A stretch of DNA of 41,060 nt from Candidatus Obscuribacterales bacterium (GTDB lineage Bacteria; Cyanobacteriota; Vampirovibrionia; Obscuribacterales; Obscuribacteraceae), in assembly GCA_020050835.1 (NCBI GenBank), contig JAGVKB010000079.1, positions 1-41,060 of the forward strand, in the 5' to 3' direction. Made by a program: the position numbers and the translations under genes. Below, in pieces: positions 1 to 10,023 of this stretch. Below the pieces are notes generated by a model. The model saw only the letters and a list, made by a program, of their open reading frames with translations, was not told the DNA's origin and did not search any database. The stretch's first letter is position 1, and every line of letters starts with the position of its first letter.

Positions 1-60
1 AACCGCGCCCAATATGCCGCCGACCGGGCAGCAGCCAATGCCAACGGGGGCGGCTGGTAA
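1..60 (+). CDS. C-terminal end of an upstream gene (partial)
   Basis: Frame 1 is open from the first base to a TAA at 58-60 and encodes a short tail ending in Asn-Gly-Gly-Gly-Trp after an Ala/Arg-rich stretch. The start lies outside the window. No domain can be recognised in 19 residues. The only support is the open frame and protein-like composition, so it could be chance. Confidence 0.4.
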   Translation, partial: NRAQYAADRAAANANGGGW

Positions 61-414
61 ATCGGCTTGGATTGGACCGATTGTCCCCCAAATCGGCTGC
101 CTCGGCTTGGCAGCCGGACGCTCTGGAACCACCGGTGGTTGCGCTCGCCGTTTTGTGAGATTGCCGCCGGCAACGCCCGTAACAGCTGACACTGCCGGCA
201 GTGGCAAGCATCAAATTGAACGGCGGACATTTACGGCAGATTGCAACTTGAGGTCCACCCGCCCGCAACGCTTTCTTAAAAAGATATATACACTCGGCAA
301 GGGTCCAAAAGCTGCCAACGGTTGTCAATCGGCGCTCCAGGAGATATCCTTACGCCATCACAGTTATCTATATAGGGAATGCTCGCATTGCGACATTCCA
401 CGGAGGAACAGGTA
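61..414. other. Intergenic region upstream of mmsA
   Basis: No convincing gene is seen. A 7-bp hairpin (GGCTGCC at 95-101, GGCAGCC at 109-115) lies 35 bases after the upstream stop but lacks a T-run. A perfect 14-base palindrome AACCACCGGTGGTT sits at 127-140. The downstream part is more AT-rich (about 272-290) and could carry the mmsA promoter, but no clear -35/-10 pair stands out. Confidence 0.4.
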
Positions 415-1938
415 ATGCCCGTGACGCAAAGCAAAGTAGCGACCACTTGCAAGCTGTTAGTCGGTGGAGAGTGGATTGAGGCAAAAGCAAAGGAATTCGG
501 TGACATCACAAATCCTTCCACCGGTGAGGTAATCGCGCGCGTTCCGCTCTGCGGAGGAGATGATGTCGATGCCGCCGTGCAATCGGCGCAGAGCGCCTTT
601 CTCGAATGGCGAGACACGCCGGTGGTCGAGCGCGCCAAAATCATGTTTAAGTTCAAGAATGCGCTGGAAGCTCACTATGAAGAGATAGCGCGCACTGTCA
701 GCCGCGAACACGGCAAAACGCTGCCGGAAGCGAGAGCCTCCGTCATGAGAGGCATCGAGGTCGTGGAGTTTGCCTGCGGCATTCCGAGTTTAATCATGGG
801 CGAAGCGATTGAAAACATCGCGCGCAACGTCGATTGCGAAACAATTCGGCATCCGCTGGGAGTCTGTGCCGGGATTACGCCATTCAATTTTCCGGCGATG
901 GTTCCCCTGTGGATGTATCCGATCGCCATTACCTGTGGCAACACTTTCGTGCTCAAGCCGTCAGAGAAGGTTCCGCTTTCGAGCATCTTGATCGCCGAAT
1001 TGTTGATGGAAGCCGGTCTGCCCAAGGGAGTGCTCAACGTCGTGCATGGCGGCAAAGAGAGCGTCGATGCGCTGCTTACGCATCCTTTGGTCAAAGCAAT
1101 CTCGTTCGTCGGCTCCACTCCTGTTGCTCGTTACATTTATGAAAAGGGCACGGCCAACGGCAAACGAGTACAATCTGCCGGCGGCGCCAAGAATCACATC
1201 ATCATCATGCCGGATGCCGATATGAAACAAACGGTGCAGGCCTTGCAAGCATCCGCCTTCGGTTGTGCCGGCGAGCGCTGCATGGCTGGCAGCCTGGCTG
1301 TGCCGGTCGGAGAAGCCGGAGAGATGCTGGTTCCCGCCCTGGTGGAAAGCGCCGGGGCAATGAAGGTAGGGCGAACAGACACCGAGCAGAATCCGGACAT
1401 GGGTCCGCTCATCACCGCCGATCATCTCCAACGCGTCAAAGCCTTGATCGGCAAAGGCGAAAGCGAAGGCGCCGAGCTGGTGCTCGACGGCCGCAAGATA
1501 CAGGTAGAAGATGCACCGAAAGGATTTTTCCTCGGACCGACAATCTTCGATCGCGCCCGGCCGACCATGTCAATCGTCAAGGACGAGATCTTCGGTCCGG
1601 TATTATCGGTGGTGCGAGTCAAAACGATTGAAGAAGCGATTCAACTCGGCAAGGACTGCCCATATGGCAATGGTGCCGTGATCTTCACGAGCAGCGGCAG
1701 AACTGCCAGAGAGTTTAAGCGCAACTTCAATGCCGGCATGATCGGAGTAAACGTCGGCGTGCCGGCCTCAATGGCCTGGTTCCCCTTTACTGGCTGGAAC
1801 AGTTCGTTCTACGGAGACCTGCATATTCAAGGTAAAGAAGCGATTCAGTTCTACACGCAGCAGAAAATGACGATGACTCGTTGGTTCGAACCGACCAATG
1901 AAAGTTTCCAGGATCCGGTCTGGAAAACCAAGAGCTGA
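415..1938 (+). CDS. mmsA: Methylmalonate-semialdehyde dehydrogenase (CoA-acylating)
   Basis: This 507-residue protein is an aldehyde dehydrogenase of the MmsA/IolA type. The family oxidises methylmalonate or malonate semialdehyde with NAD and CoA to propionyl-CoA or acetyl-CoA, in valine, thymine or inositol breakdown. The family signature is clear: ITPFNFPAMVP in the Rossmann part, and GCAGERCMA with catalytic Cys near residue 289. The C-terminal part carries the usual conserved GAVIFTSSG and FTGW segments. I chose ATG 415 because GGAGG lies about 8 bases upstream; an in-frame ATG at 379 would add 12 residues without such a site. No mmsB, iol or other valine-pathway gene is adjacent, so the exact substrate is inferred from the family. 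A strong terminator follows, suggesting a single-gene unit. Confidence 0.93.
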   Translation: MPVTQSKVATTCKLLVGGEWIEAKAKEFGDITNPSTGEVIARVPLCGGDDVDAAVQSAQSAFLEWRDTPVVERAKIMFKFKNALEAHYEEIARTVSREHGKTLPEARASVMRGIEVVEFACGIPSLIMGEAIENIARNVDCETIRHPLGVCAGITPFNFPAMVPLWMYPIAITCGNTFVLKPSEKVPLSSILIAELLMEAGLPKGVLNVVHGGKESVDALLTHPLVKAISFVGSTPVARYIYEKGTANGKRVQSAGGAKNHIIIMPDADMKQTVQALQASAFGCAGERCMAGSLAVPVGEAGEMLVPALVESAGAMKVGRTDTEQNPDMGPLITADHLQRVKALIGKGESEGAELVLDGRKIQVEDAPKGFFLGPTIFDRARPTMSIVKDEIFGPVLSVVRVKTIEEAIQLGKDCPYGNGAVIFTSSGRTAREFKRNFNAGMIGVNVGVPASMAWFPFTGWNSSFYGDLHIQGKEAIQFYTQQKMTMTRWFEPTNESFQDPVWKTKS

Positions 1939-1960
1939 TCACCGATTGGAGCCGTTCTAA

Positions 1961-2000
1961 AGAGAATGCTTGAGCAACCGGTGCTCAAGCATTCTCTTTT
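1961..2000 (+). terminator. Rho-independent terminator after mmsA, possibly bidirectional
   Basis: A perfect 16-bp stem (1961-1976 with 1982-1997) encloses a 5-base ACCGG loop and is followed by TTT. It lies 22 bases after the mmsA stop. It also lies 28 bases beyond the stop of the convergent desaturase gene, and the minus-strand copy is followed by a few T residues, so it may serve both. Confidence 0.88.
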
Positions 2001-2027
2001 CTGCCATCATTTGACTGAGTGAACGTA

Positions 2028-2825
2028 CTAGACCGAGACCGGCTCGTTCTTTTTGCTATCCAGCAACTTCTCACTGGGACGAATGACATTCTTAGCCAGA
2101 CCGAGCTTTTCAAAGAGAAGCGTGAAATACCAGGTGAGATCGAATTCAAACCATTGCATGCCATGACGCGCAGACGTCGGCATCGCGTGATGATTGTTGT
2201 GCCAGCCTTCGCCCAGAGCCATGAGGCCTACCCACCAGACATTGCGGCTTTGATCCTTTGTTTCGAAGGTGCGATAGCCCTCGCTGGGCATATGGCAGAC
2301 GGTATTGACGAGCTGCGGGCTCCAGAAGACAACCAGCGTGGCGATCATATTAGCGATCAAACAAGGCCAGCCAAATGCCAGCGTCAGACCGATCCGCCAG
2401 ATAATGCAGATCGCCAGGCAGATCATCGCCGGCTTGCTTTCGTGCTCTACCCCCAACATCCGGAAGAGCGGATCTTTCATGAGATCGCGGCACTGATTTT
2501 GCAACTCTTCGGTCGATTGCACCCCTTCCATCTTAGACATCCAGCCGACCAGAGCATGGTAGAAGCCATCCCGCGGAGAATGCGGATCACCCGGCAAGTC
2601 GGACTTCTGGTGGTGAAGGCGGTGCACACCTACCCAGACAATCGGACCGTTCATCAAGCAGAGATATCCGCCCGAGACGATCAGATACATGAACCAGCGG
2701 GGAACTTGCAGAGACTTATGTGTAAGCAGGCGATGATAGCCGAGCGTAATGCCCAAGCCGTGATAACAGTAAAAGAAAGCCAACCAACCCACAAATGCAA
2801 GTGCTGTGGTTACAGCCGGCGACAT
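2028..2825 (-). CDS. Membrane fatty-acid desaturase (acyl-CoA/acyl-lipid delta-9 type)
   Basis: An integral membrane di-iron desaturase that would introduce a cis double bond into acyl chains. All three histidine boxes are present in order: HRLLTH (HxxxxH), HRLHH (HxxHH) and HNNHH near the C terminus. Hydrophobic segments lie near the N terminus and between boxes two and three. The length (265 residues from ATG 2825) fits the compact bacterial delta-9 class. The start is uncertain: an in-frame TTG at 2837 has a purine-rich AGGGGG about 8 bases upstream, and the frame stays open to a TTG at 2894. The gene is convergent with mmsA and divergent from the TPR/patatin pair. Substrate form (CoA, ACP or lipid) cannot be read from sequence. 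Confidence 0.9.
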   Translation of the reverse strand: MSPAVTTALAFVGWLAFFYCYHGLGITLGYHRLLTHKSLQVPRWFMYLIVSGGYLCLMNGPIVWVGVHRLHHQKSDLPGDPHSPRDGFYHALVGWMSKMEGVQSTEELQNQCRDLMKDPLFRMLGVEHESKPAMICLAICIIWRIGLTLAFGWPCLIANMIATLVVFWSPQLVNTVCHMPSEGYRTFETKDQSRNVWWVGLMALGEGWHNNHHAMPTSARHGMQWFEFDLTWYFTLLFEKLGLAKNVIRPSEKLLDSKKNEPVSV

Positions 2826-3201
2826 TGCAGTTTCCAAATGAACTACCCCCTGACGACCCCACCGGACGGAGGTGAGTGCACTCCTCCGGAACAAGTAACT
2901 TTATAGCACGAGGATGACAACAGCGCTTTCTTACTGGGGAAGACAGTAATTATCTTCATTACACACTGCCTCGGGCTCTCCCAGACCGCGCCGGCTGAGC
3001 CTTGGAAGGGCCGCACAGTGAGCCGTCCTGGATTGAAAGTGATACGGTGCGGCGGCCGTTGAGATTGAACTTGCCAAATGTTTATCTAATAATTTGCAAA
3101 GTGAATTAAGCTTCAGACTGACAGAACCAAGAGCTTACCTGATGCGTCGTGGATGATAGGATTTCGTCCAAGGGCTTATGGCTAGAAGTGATGGGGGAAA
3201 G
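2826..3201. other. Divergent intergenic region between desaturase and TPR lipoprotein
   Basis: No convincing gene. It separates two divergent transcription units and should contain promoters for both. The right half is AT-rich and holds the plus-strand promoter candidate listed separately. No operator-like palindrome was noticed. Confidence 0.5.
3065..3092 (+). promoter_or_regulatory. Candidate promoter for the TPR/patatin operon
   Basis: TTGAAC (3065-3070) and TAATAA (3087-3092) are separated by 16 bases in an AT-rich patch. They lie about 110 bases before the chosen start of the TPR lipoprotein. The match is imperfect and unsupported by other evidence. Confidence 0.35.
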
Positions 3202-3780
3202 ATGAGGAGCATTTCAACAATTGCAACTTTGATCGCACTAACAGGGATCCTCTCGAGCTGCAGCAAAGAGCTGCACGAAGACATGGCAAAGCGCCTTGAA
3301 GGTGAAGGAGACATGGATGGAGCGATTCGCGAGTATCAAGAGTTGATCAAGGATGCACCAACCTCTCGCTCGCATATGCTATTGGCTCAAGCGATGCTGC
3401 GCAAGAATGACGCGAAAGGTGCAGTTTCGGAGTTTCGCGAGGCGGTGAAACTTCAACTCAATTCACCCGATGCTCACACCGCACTCGGCGAAGCCTTAGT
3501 AAAAGCCGGCGATGCGGCCGAAGCAAAGTCGGAATTTGAAGCAGCTTTGATTTATGCTCCCCAAGCAGCCGCACCGGTGCGCGGGCTGGGAATGGTATTG
3601 GAGAAGAACGGCGACTTGAAAGGGGCGATTGAAAAGTATCGCCAGGCGATCGCCATCGATGATTCCTACGCCGATGCGCACGAAAGCCTCGGCATTGCGC
3701 TCGGCAAGAGCGATGATACCAAAGGTGGCCGGGAGGAGTTGGACAAAGCACAGGCGATCAGAGCGAAGGCGAAAAAATGA
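3202..3780 (+). CDS. TPR-repeat lipoprotein
   Basis: A 192-residue protein with a lipoprotein signal peptide: Met-Arg start, hydrophobic stretch and lipobox LSSC with Cys near residue 20, predicting a membrane-anchored, exported protein. The rest is a run of tetratricopeptide repeats (A-x-x-x-Y/F-x-x-A-I patterns such as GDMDGAIREYQEL and GDLKGAIEKYRQAI), typical of protein-binding scaffolds. I chose ATG 3202 because it puts the signal peptide at the N terminus and follows GGGGGAAAG; ATG 3178 would add 8 residues. Its last codon overlaps the patatin-like gene by 4 bases (ATGA), so the two are almost certainly co-translated. Its binding partner is not known. Confidence 0.85.
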   Translation: MRSISTIATLIALTGILSSCSKELHEDMAKRLEGEGDMDGAIREYQELIKDAPTSRSHMLLAQAMLRKNDAKGAVSEFREAVKLQLNSPDAHTALGEALVKAGDAAEAKSEFEAALIYAPQAAAPVRGLGMVLEKNGDLKGAIEKYRQAIAIDDSYADAHESLGIALGKSDDTKGGREELDKAQAIRAKAKK

Positions 3781-4739
3781 AAAAGCTGGGTTTAATTCTG
3801 CTACTGACGCTGTTGATTAGCCCGCGGCAAGCGCTGGCTGAGGACACCAGCAGCAAGTCCGGACACCCGAAAGTGACTGTGGCCCTGGGCGGCGGCGGCG
3901 GTGCCCGCGGAGCAGCACACATCGGCGTACTCCGGGTGCTCGAGCAGGAGAAGATACCGATCGATCACATCGTGGGAACCAGCATGGGGGCGATCGTCGG
4001 CGGTCTCTACGCGGCGGGAGTATCAACCGACAAGATCTCGCTCATGTTGCACAACAAGACGCTCATGCATGCCTTCGACACGGTTCCGATTCCGGTCCGA
4101 GTGGCAATTGAACCGTTCTTCCTGTTAGTACACGCCTTAGGCGTCCACCCTTATGACGGACTTTATCGCGGCAACCGTTTCGCAAAATTCATCAACAAGT
4201 CTGTGCCACCGGAGGCTCGCCAGATTGAAAGCCTGAAACTGCCATTCTGGGCGGTCGCTTCCGATCTGCTTACCGGTAAGCCGGTGGTCATCAAGAGCGG
4301 CGACTTCGGCCGGGCGATTCAAGCGAGCTCTGCTATTCCATTCCTTCGCCGGCCGGTGGTAATGGACGACACACTGCTGGTCGACGGCGGCGTCCTGGCT
4401 AACATCCCAACCTTCGAGGCGCGCGATACCAATGCCGACATCATCATCGCAGTCAGCGTAGATGAAGAGATGAAGCCGTTGCCGAAGAAGAAGTTCAAGG
4501 AGTTCGCCAGCGTCCCCAACCGCTCCCTGAGCATGGTTCTAGACAGCATGGACAAGGAGAGATTGAAAGCAGCCGACGTCGTGATTCGTCCCGACGTTTC
4601 CGGCATGTCCTTGTTGTCTACCGATGTCCGTTCGGCAGACCGGGCGATCGCGCAAGGCGAACTGACCGCGCGCGAAGCTTTGCCGAAGATTCGTGAATTG
4701 ATGGCCCGACATCACACCGCCAGCCTGGCTCAACACTGA
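3777..4739 (+). CDS. Patatin-like phospholipase, exported
   Basis: A patatin-family serine hydrolase (RssA/YchK-like), 320 residues. After a signal peptide ending in QALAE it has the glycine-rich oxyanion loop GGGGGARG, the nucleophile elbow GTSMG (Ser near residue 69) and the catalytic Asp motif DGG (Asp near 203), so the Ser-Asp dyad is complete. The family hydrolyses acyl esters of phospholipids or other lipids. The signal peptide suggests action outside the cytoplasm, unlike the usual cytosolic RssA. It overlaps the TPR lipoprotein upstream by ATGA, which suggests that protein may anchor or regulate it. It is convergent with the large secreted protein downstream. Confidence 0.9.
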   Translation: MKKLGLILLLTLLISPRQALAEDTSSKSGHPKVTVALGGGGGARGAAHIGVLRVLEQEKIPIDHIVGTSMGAIVGGLYAAGVSTDKISLMLHNKTLMHAFDTVPIPVRVAIEPFFLLVHALGVHPYDGLYRGNRFAKFINKSVPPEARQIESLKLPFWAVASDLLTGKPVVIKSGDFGRAIQASSAIPFLRRPVVMDDTLLVDGGVLANIPTFEARDTNADIIIAVSVDEEMKPLPKKKFKEFASVPNRSLSMVLDSMDKERLKAADVVIRPDVSGMSLLSTDVRSADRAIAQGELTAREALPKIRELMARHHTASLAQH

Positions 4740-4809
4740 CAGTCAAACCTGAGCCAACAGCAAAACCGAAACCAGAATCAGAACTGATAGATTGGCTACC
4801 TACTTGACG

Positions 4810-7461
4810 TTACTTGGCAAGGGACTTGTTAGTCTCGGCCAGAGTCAATTCTGCGGCCGAAAGTATTAGCTGTGCAAACTGCCGTACTTTCTGCATTTGT
4901 TCAGCCGTGAGTTTCTTCTGAGAGTCCTTTCCTGAGTCAAGCAGATCATCTTTCAGACTGTCCGGAGTAATACACTCCGATTTGCGTCCTGATTGTTTGC
5001 CCAAATGCATCCAAATAGCGGTCTGCGCTATCTTGTTGGCACGTCTAGCGGGCGCAACTGGCACATTGTCAAAACGTCCTTCCTTGTTTAAACGCTGTGC
5101 TTGTTGTGCAATGCCCACAAGCATTTTGTAGACTTGTGGATCCGGATACTTTCCAACCGTATATTTAAGACCAGCAGCCGGGGGCGGCTTGATCGATTTA
5201 GTTGAAATGCAATATGTTTCGATCGGCAGCACCTCAGTCTTTCCCGCAGCTACAGTAGTTACTGGATCAGTTGCTTCCATGAGATTCTGGGCTGCGCTCG
5301 AATCGGACGAGAGGAAACATACTTTCTCAGCAATCTGGACCGTAAACGCTCCTTGGGCTACGTTGCTAATCACTACCTCACAGTAGTTGGGATTATTATT
5401 GGAACGGATGGAAACATCGCATAATCCCGCTTTCTGGGCAAGTTCCAGTGGTAAAGCCGGGTTCGCGACAGGCGATTTAGGCGGATTACTCAGCACTTCT
5501 GGCGCCGGTGGTGTTCCATCAGGCGTGTACCAGTGTGTTACGCCGCTGAACTTATTTGTAAAACCAGCCACTGACCCATTAGTGAAATAATATACTTGAG
5601 AAACTACACTGTTCCCATCATCAATGGCACAGGCATACTTGTTGAGAGGCTTGAATGAGTATTCTGAGCCTGGAGTTGCCGAAGATAACAATTCAGTCTT
5701 TCGTGGATCACTCTTTTCTTTCTCAACTTTTCCCTCAATCAATTCTCCTTTCCTGAGTGAGGCGGTGGTCCATCCGCCGATTACCGGTTCTGTGCCGTCC
5801 ACCAGATAGCTTATTGGCACCTCCAGTATTACTGACGTTACGTCAAATTTGCCGGCATTAGGCTGATTCGGATCAAGGGGCTCGATCGGTGGAGTTGGGT
5901 CGTCTGGTGTTCCGGTTTTTGGTACGTAAGAGTTCTTAGGAAGCAGCGAGTCCTGCAACGGAGGTTTCGGCTTCTTCCCTTCCTCAGTATCGTCGGGTCC
6001 GTAATAAGGCGGTGGGCATCCATCATTGTGCACAAATCCCCCCGTCGGCACCTTATCCTCGGGAGGTGTTCCGATTTTTGGCACGTAAGAGTTCTTTGGA
6101 AGCTGCGAGTCCTGCAACGGAGGTTTCGGCTTCTTCCCTTCCCCAGTATCGTCGGGTCCGTAATAGGGCGGTGGGCATCCATCATTGTGCACAAATCCCC
6201 CCGTCGGCACCTTATCCTCGGGAGGTGTTCCGGTTTTCGGCACGTAAGAGTTCTTTGGAAGCAGCGAGTCCTGCAACGGAGGTTTCGGCTTCTTCCCTTC
6301 CTCAACATCCTTTTCGCCCCAAGGGAACGAGGAAAGGTACCCAGTTCCCAAGAGACCGCTCCCGGAGAGAAATGTATGAGTCTTGACCTCATCGTGCACA
6401 AATGGTACGTAACCCGGAACACCAATAGAGTCCTTTGGCAGTACAACCACCTGAGGCTTCGGCTTCTTCCGCTCTACATCATTTGGGTCTTTTGGGGAAC
6501 CCTTCAACGGTGTCGGTGGTTTCTTTATTTCTGCATCTTTGGGATCGCCCGGCGGCTTCAAGTCCTCCGGCTTGACTCCAATCTTTACGCTACTTTCCCT
6601 TTTCTTCTGAGGCGTAAATTCGCCTAGTGTTGCCAGATCTTCGGCCGAAATAGTTCCTGCCGGTACTACAAAATTTGCTTTTATGGAATCGGCAGAATCA
6701 CAAGCTTTAGTAGATGTGAAAAACGCATTCTCCCGTTTCAAACTTGGGTCAGTCCAGACAAACTGGCCCGTTACCAAAGTCTTTCGGTTCACCTGTGCGA
6801 CTATTTCAGGGTCGACCAAGCGGGTGATCAGTTCGGCTGACTCACCTTTCTCATTGGTAAGCTCAACTTTCACATCGGCACTTTTGTAGATATCGCCACA
6901 ACCAGCAAAGATGACCTTCACGTTCATTGGCCAGGGAGAGCCAGCAATTCGCTCAGGACAGACAGCATAAATGTAAGCCCAGTGCGGAGAACTGACTTTT
7001 TCCACCTCTGCCCAAGACCAGCGGGTGCTGGTCATCGTATGCGGAACCGACTCTTCTGCCCACTCAGAAAGAGTAATTCCACCGGCGTCGCAGCTCCGCA
7101 CCTTACCGCTTACGATTTGGTTGTTTTTTAACTTCAGCTTGGTCGGAGCATCCTTCATGTTGCCCGAGAAATCTGGCAGCTTGTCACCATCGGTGAAAAA
7201 ACATTTGATGTAGGCGCGCCCGGATTTGTCCACGACTTTGTTCACCACAGTACCGCTTAAAACATTTCTTGAGCTCTGGTCGCGTCCACCCTTGTCTTTG
7301 ACAGTAATTTGGCCGGAATCATTGATAAACGCCATCAAATCATCTCCAAGTACTCGGCTGACCTTGGTAGTTCGCGCAGTAGTGGCAGCCACGATCGGTT
7401 GCCACCAAGACACCATCTGAGCAGTCAACAAAGCAACTACAAGCAGATCAAAGACCTTCAT
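4810..7461 (-). CDS. Large secreted Pro/Lys-rich protein with internal tandem repeat
   Basis: An 883-residue protein of unknown function. The N terminus is a likely signal peptide (MKVFDLLVVALLTAQMVSWW, then IVAA). Residues about 30-290 look like a folded region with several Cys. About 290-540 is a low-complexity linker rich in Pro, Lys, Gly and Asp. The C-terminal third again looks folded, with scattered Cys and a QTAIWMHLG segment. The linker contains more than two copies of a 53-residue unit built around GKKPKPPLQDS, PKNSYVP and HNDGCPPPYYGP. GAGG lies upstream of ATG 7461. By eye the gene is AT-richer than its neighbours. The features fit a surface or extracellular protein with an extended stalk, but no domain was recognised. 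Confidence 0.8.
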   Translation of the reverse strand: MKVFDLLVVALLTAQMVSWWQPIVAATTARTTKVSRVLGDDLMAFINDSGQITVKDKGGRDQSSRNVLSGTVVNKVVDKSGRAYIKCFFTDGDKLPDFSGNMKDAPTKLKLKNNQIVSGKVRSCDAGGITLSEWAEESVPHTMTSTRWSWAEVEKVSSPHWAYIYAVCPERIAGSPWPMNVKVIFAGCGDIYKSADVKVELTNEKGESAELITRLVDPEIVAQVNRKTLVTGQFVWTDPSLKRENAFFTSTKACDSADSIKANFVVPAGTISAEDLATLGEFTPQKKRESSVKIGVKPEDLKPPGDPKDAEIKKPPTPLKGSPKDPNDVERKKPKPQVVVLPKDSIGVPGYVPFVHDEVKTHTFLSGSGLLGTGYLSSFPWGEKDVEEGKKPKPPLQDSLLPKNSYVPKTGTPPEDKVPTGGFVHNDGCPPPYYGPDDTGEGKKPKPPLQDSQLPKNSYVPKIGTPPEDKVPTGGFVHNDGCPPPYYGPDDTEEGKKPKPPLQDSLLPKNSYVPKTGTPDDPTPPIEPLDPNQPNAGKFDVTSVILEVPISYLVDGTEPVIGGWTTASLRKGELIEGKVEKEKSDPRKTELLSSATPGSEYSFKPLNKYACAIDDGNSVVSQVYYFTNGSVAGFTNKFSGVTHWYTPDGTPPAPEVLSNPPKSPVANPALPLELAQKAGLCDVSIRSNNNPNYCEVVISNVAQGAFTVQIAEKVCFLSSDSSAAQNLMEATDPVTTVAAGKTEVLPIETYCISTKSIKPPPAAGLKYTVGKYPDPQVYKMLVGIAQQAQRLNKEGRFDNVPVAPARRANKIAQTAIWMHLGKQSGRKSECITPDSLKDDLLDSGKDSQKKLTAEQMQKVRQFAQLILSAAELTLAETNKSLAK
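5911..6308 (-). repeat. 159-bp in-frame tandem repeat (about 2.5 copies)
   Basis: The same 159-base unit recurs with phase 5911, 6070 and 6229; for example CAGTATCGTCGGGTCCGTAAT recurs at 5985 and 6144. Copies differ by only a few bases, and the third diverges after about 6305. The period is a multiple of three, so each unit adds 53 residues to the secreted protein. The two best-matching copies imply recent duplication or ongoing homogenisation. Confidence 0.93.
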
Positions 7462-7795
7462 GCCTAAACCTCACATTACCCCCCACAGATATCGGACAAG
7501 TATATCCAACAATTGTGTCTACCCCACTAACAACAGTATGAACCAACAGCCAAACTACAATCAGGGCTCATATCAAGAATCGAACTCAAACCCAGTTACA
7601 ACTGCAAACTTACGGATCACGTAATCGTATTCTTCCTGTGCTACAGCCAAACTAAGTCGAGAGTAAATCTCCAAAGACTGCCTGTTAGATCTTAAAAAGA
7701 ATTTCGCCGGTAATGGGGGTTTATCCCAGACACTGGGCTTGCGCCCGACCGCTAAATTCCTTAGATTGATGAAGTAGCAAGCTCCAGTGTAATCC
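7462..7795. other. Divergent intergenic region, mostly AT-rich
   Basis: This lies between the large secreted gene (minus) and the P-loop ATPase (plus). Apart from a doubtful minus-strand small reading frame (listed separately) I see nothing coding. It should carry promoters for both flanking genes, but no convincing hexamer pair was found. Confidence 0.4.
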
Positions 7796-7797
7796 AT
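7573..7797 (-). CDS. Doubtful small hypothetical protein
   Basis: A 74-codon frame from ATG 7797 (extendable to a TTG at 7833), with protein-like composition and an aromatic/charged mix (for example RSNRQSLEIYSRLSLAVA). Its ATG shares the bases CATG with the start of the divergent ATPase, so the two starts overlap head to head. There is no clear ribosome-binding site and no recognised domain. It may be a chance frame in an intergenic region. Confidence 0.2.
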   Translation of the reverse strand: MDYTGACYFINLRNLAVGRKPSVWDKPPLPAKFFLRSNRQSLEIYSRLSLAVAQEEYDYVIRKFAVVTGFEFDS

Positions 7798-8383
7798 GCG
7801 AATCGTAATCACAGGCGGTCCATCAGTCGGCAAGACGACGATTGTTTCAATGCTTGCATCACGCGGTTATCCGGTGGTGCACGAGCAGGCCACACAGATT
7901 ATCAAAGAAGGTGAATTCCTGCCCTGGGTCGACCGGTCGTCCTTTCAAGAAGAGGTGCTCAGACGCCAGCTAGCCGCTGAAGCAGCGGTAAGCGACCTAT
8001 CGGGACCGGTCTTTTTCGATCGCGGGCTTTTCGACGGCGAAGCATATTACATTTACGATCAGCTGGAGATTCCTAAACCGTTTTCGACTTTCGATGCAAC
8101 CCGATATTCACTGGCTCTTTTGATTGAAGAGCTGCCGTTTTTCGATGCCACTGAAGTTCGCCGCGAGAATCTTGAGTTCACTCACAAGATCAGCAAGGTA
8201 ATCGAGCAATGTTATGCCGGCCGTGGCGTCAAAGTCGTGCGAGTGCCAGCGATGCCACCGTCCGAGCGCCTCGAATTCGTGCTCGGCGCGGTAGACCAGA
8301 TGGCGAGCCAGCTGGCTACCCGCATTTCATTGATCGAAAGCTGGCTTGAGACAAGCAGCTCGCTTGCGGTGCGAGCGTATTAG
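7796..8383 (+). CDS. P-loop ATPase/kinase of the AAA_28 (NadR-like) type
   Basis: A 195-residue P-loop NTPase. The Walker A motif GGPSVGKTT is at residues 7-15, directly after the first beta strand (MRIVITGG), so ATG 7796 is the natural start although no Shine-Dalgarno is obvious. FFDRGLFD (about residues 73-80) resembles the Walker B/DRG segment of small-molecule kinases in this family. A leucine/glutamate-rich helix follows, ending in VVRVPAMPPSERLEFVL. Members are often annotated as predicted ATPases or NadR/Ttd14-like; the substrate is unknown. It stands alone, 166 bases before the glutamate dehydrogenase gene. Confidence 0.8.
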   Translation: MRIVITGGPSVGKTTIVSMLASRGYPVVHEQATQIIKEGEFLPWVDRSSFQEEVLRRQLAAEAAVSDLSGPVFFDRGLFDGEAYYIYDQLEIPKPFSTFDATRYSLALLIEELPFFDATEVRRENLEFTHKISKVIEQCYAGRGVKVVRVPAMPPSERLEFVLGAVDQMASQLATRISLIESWLETSSSLAVRAY

Positions 8384-8465
8384 GCTCGGCATTTGCCAAT
8401 TTGTCTGCCAGATCAGGCTGTCGCTGGGTTTAGAAGCGTTGCCAGATTGGTAACCTATAAGATAA

Positions 8466-9818
<1,353 letters not shown>

Positions 9819-10023
9819 TTCAGCGAAACCGTGAGCCCAGCGAAGTATAAATCGACTTCAGAGGCCGAGCGACAGCAGCGCTCGCCTCAGCTGCCGGCAA
9901 CTGCCGGCGCCTTTGTCAACAATCAGGTATTAGTTGCACTCTGATACTATATGCAACGGGTAGGCTGTCGCTCAATTGCTGGACTGCCACTAAATTGCCA
10001 GTTAAATATCAGGTCATTCTGCA

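Noticed and set aside
2019-2906. A 295-codon plus-strand frame opposite the desaturase gene
   Set aside because: The minus strand has three intact histidine boxes and membrane segments; the plus-strand product is His/Arg/Pro-rich without any domain, so it is a shadow.
5838-6627. Several repetitive frames of 124-202 codons on both strands over the tandem repeat
   Set aside because: They arise because a repeat with a period divisible by three keeps any frame open. Only the 883-residue frame has a signal peptide, ribosome site and full-length coding character.
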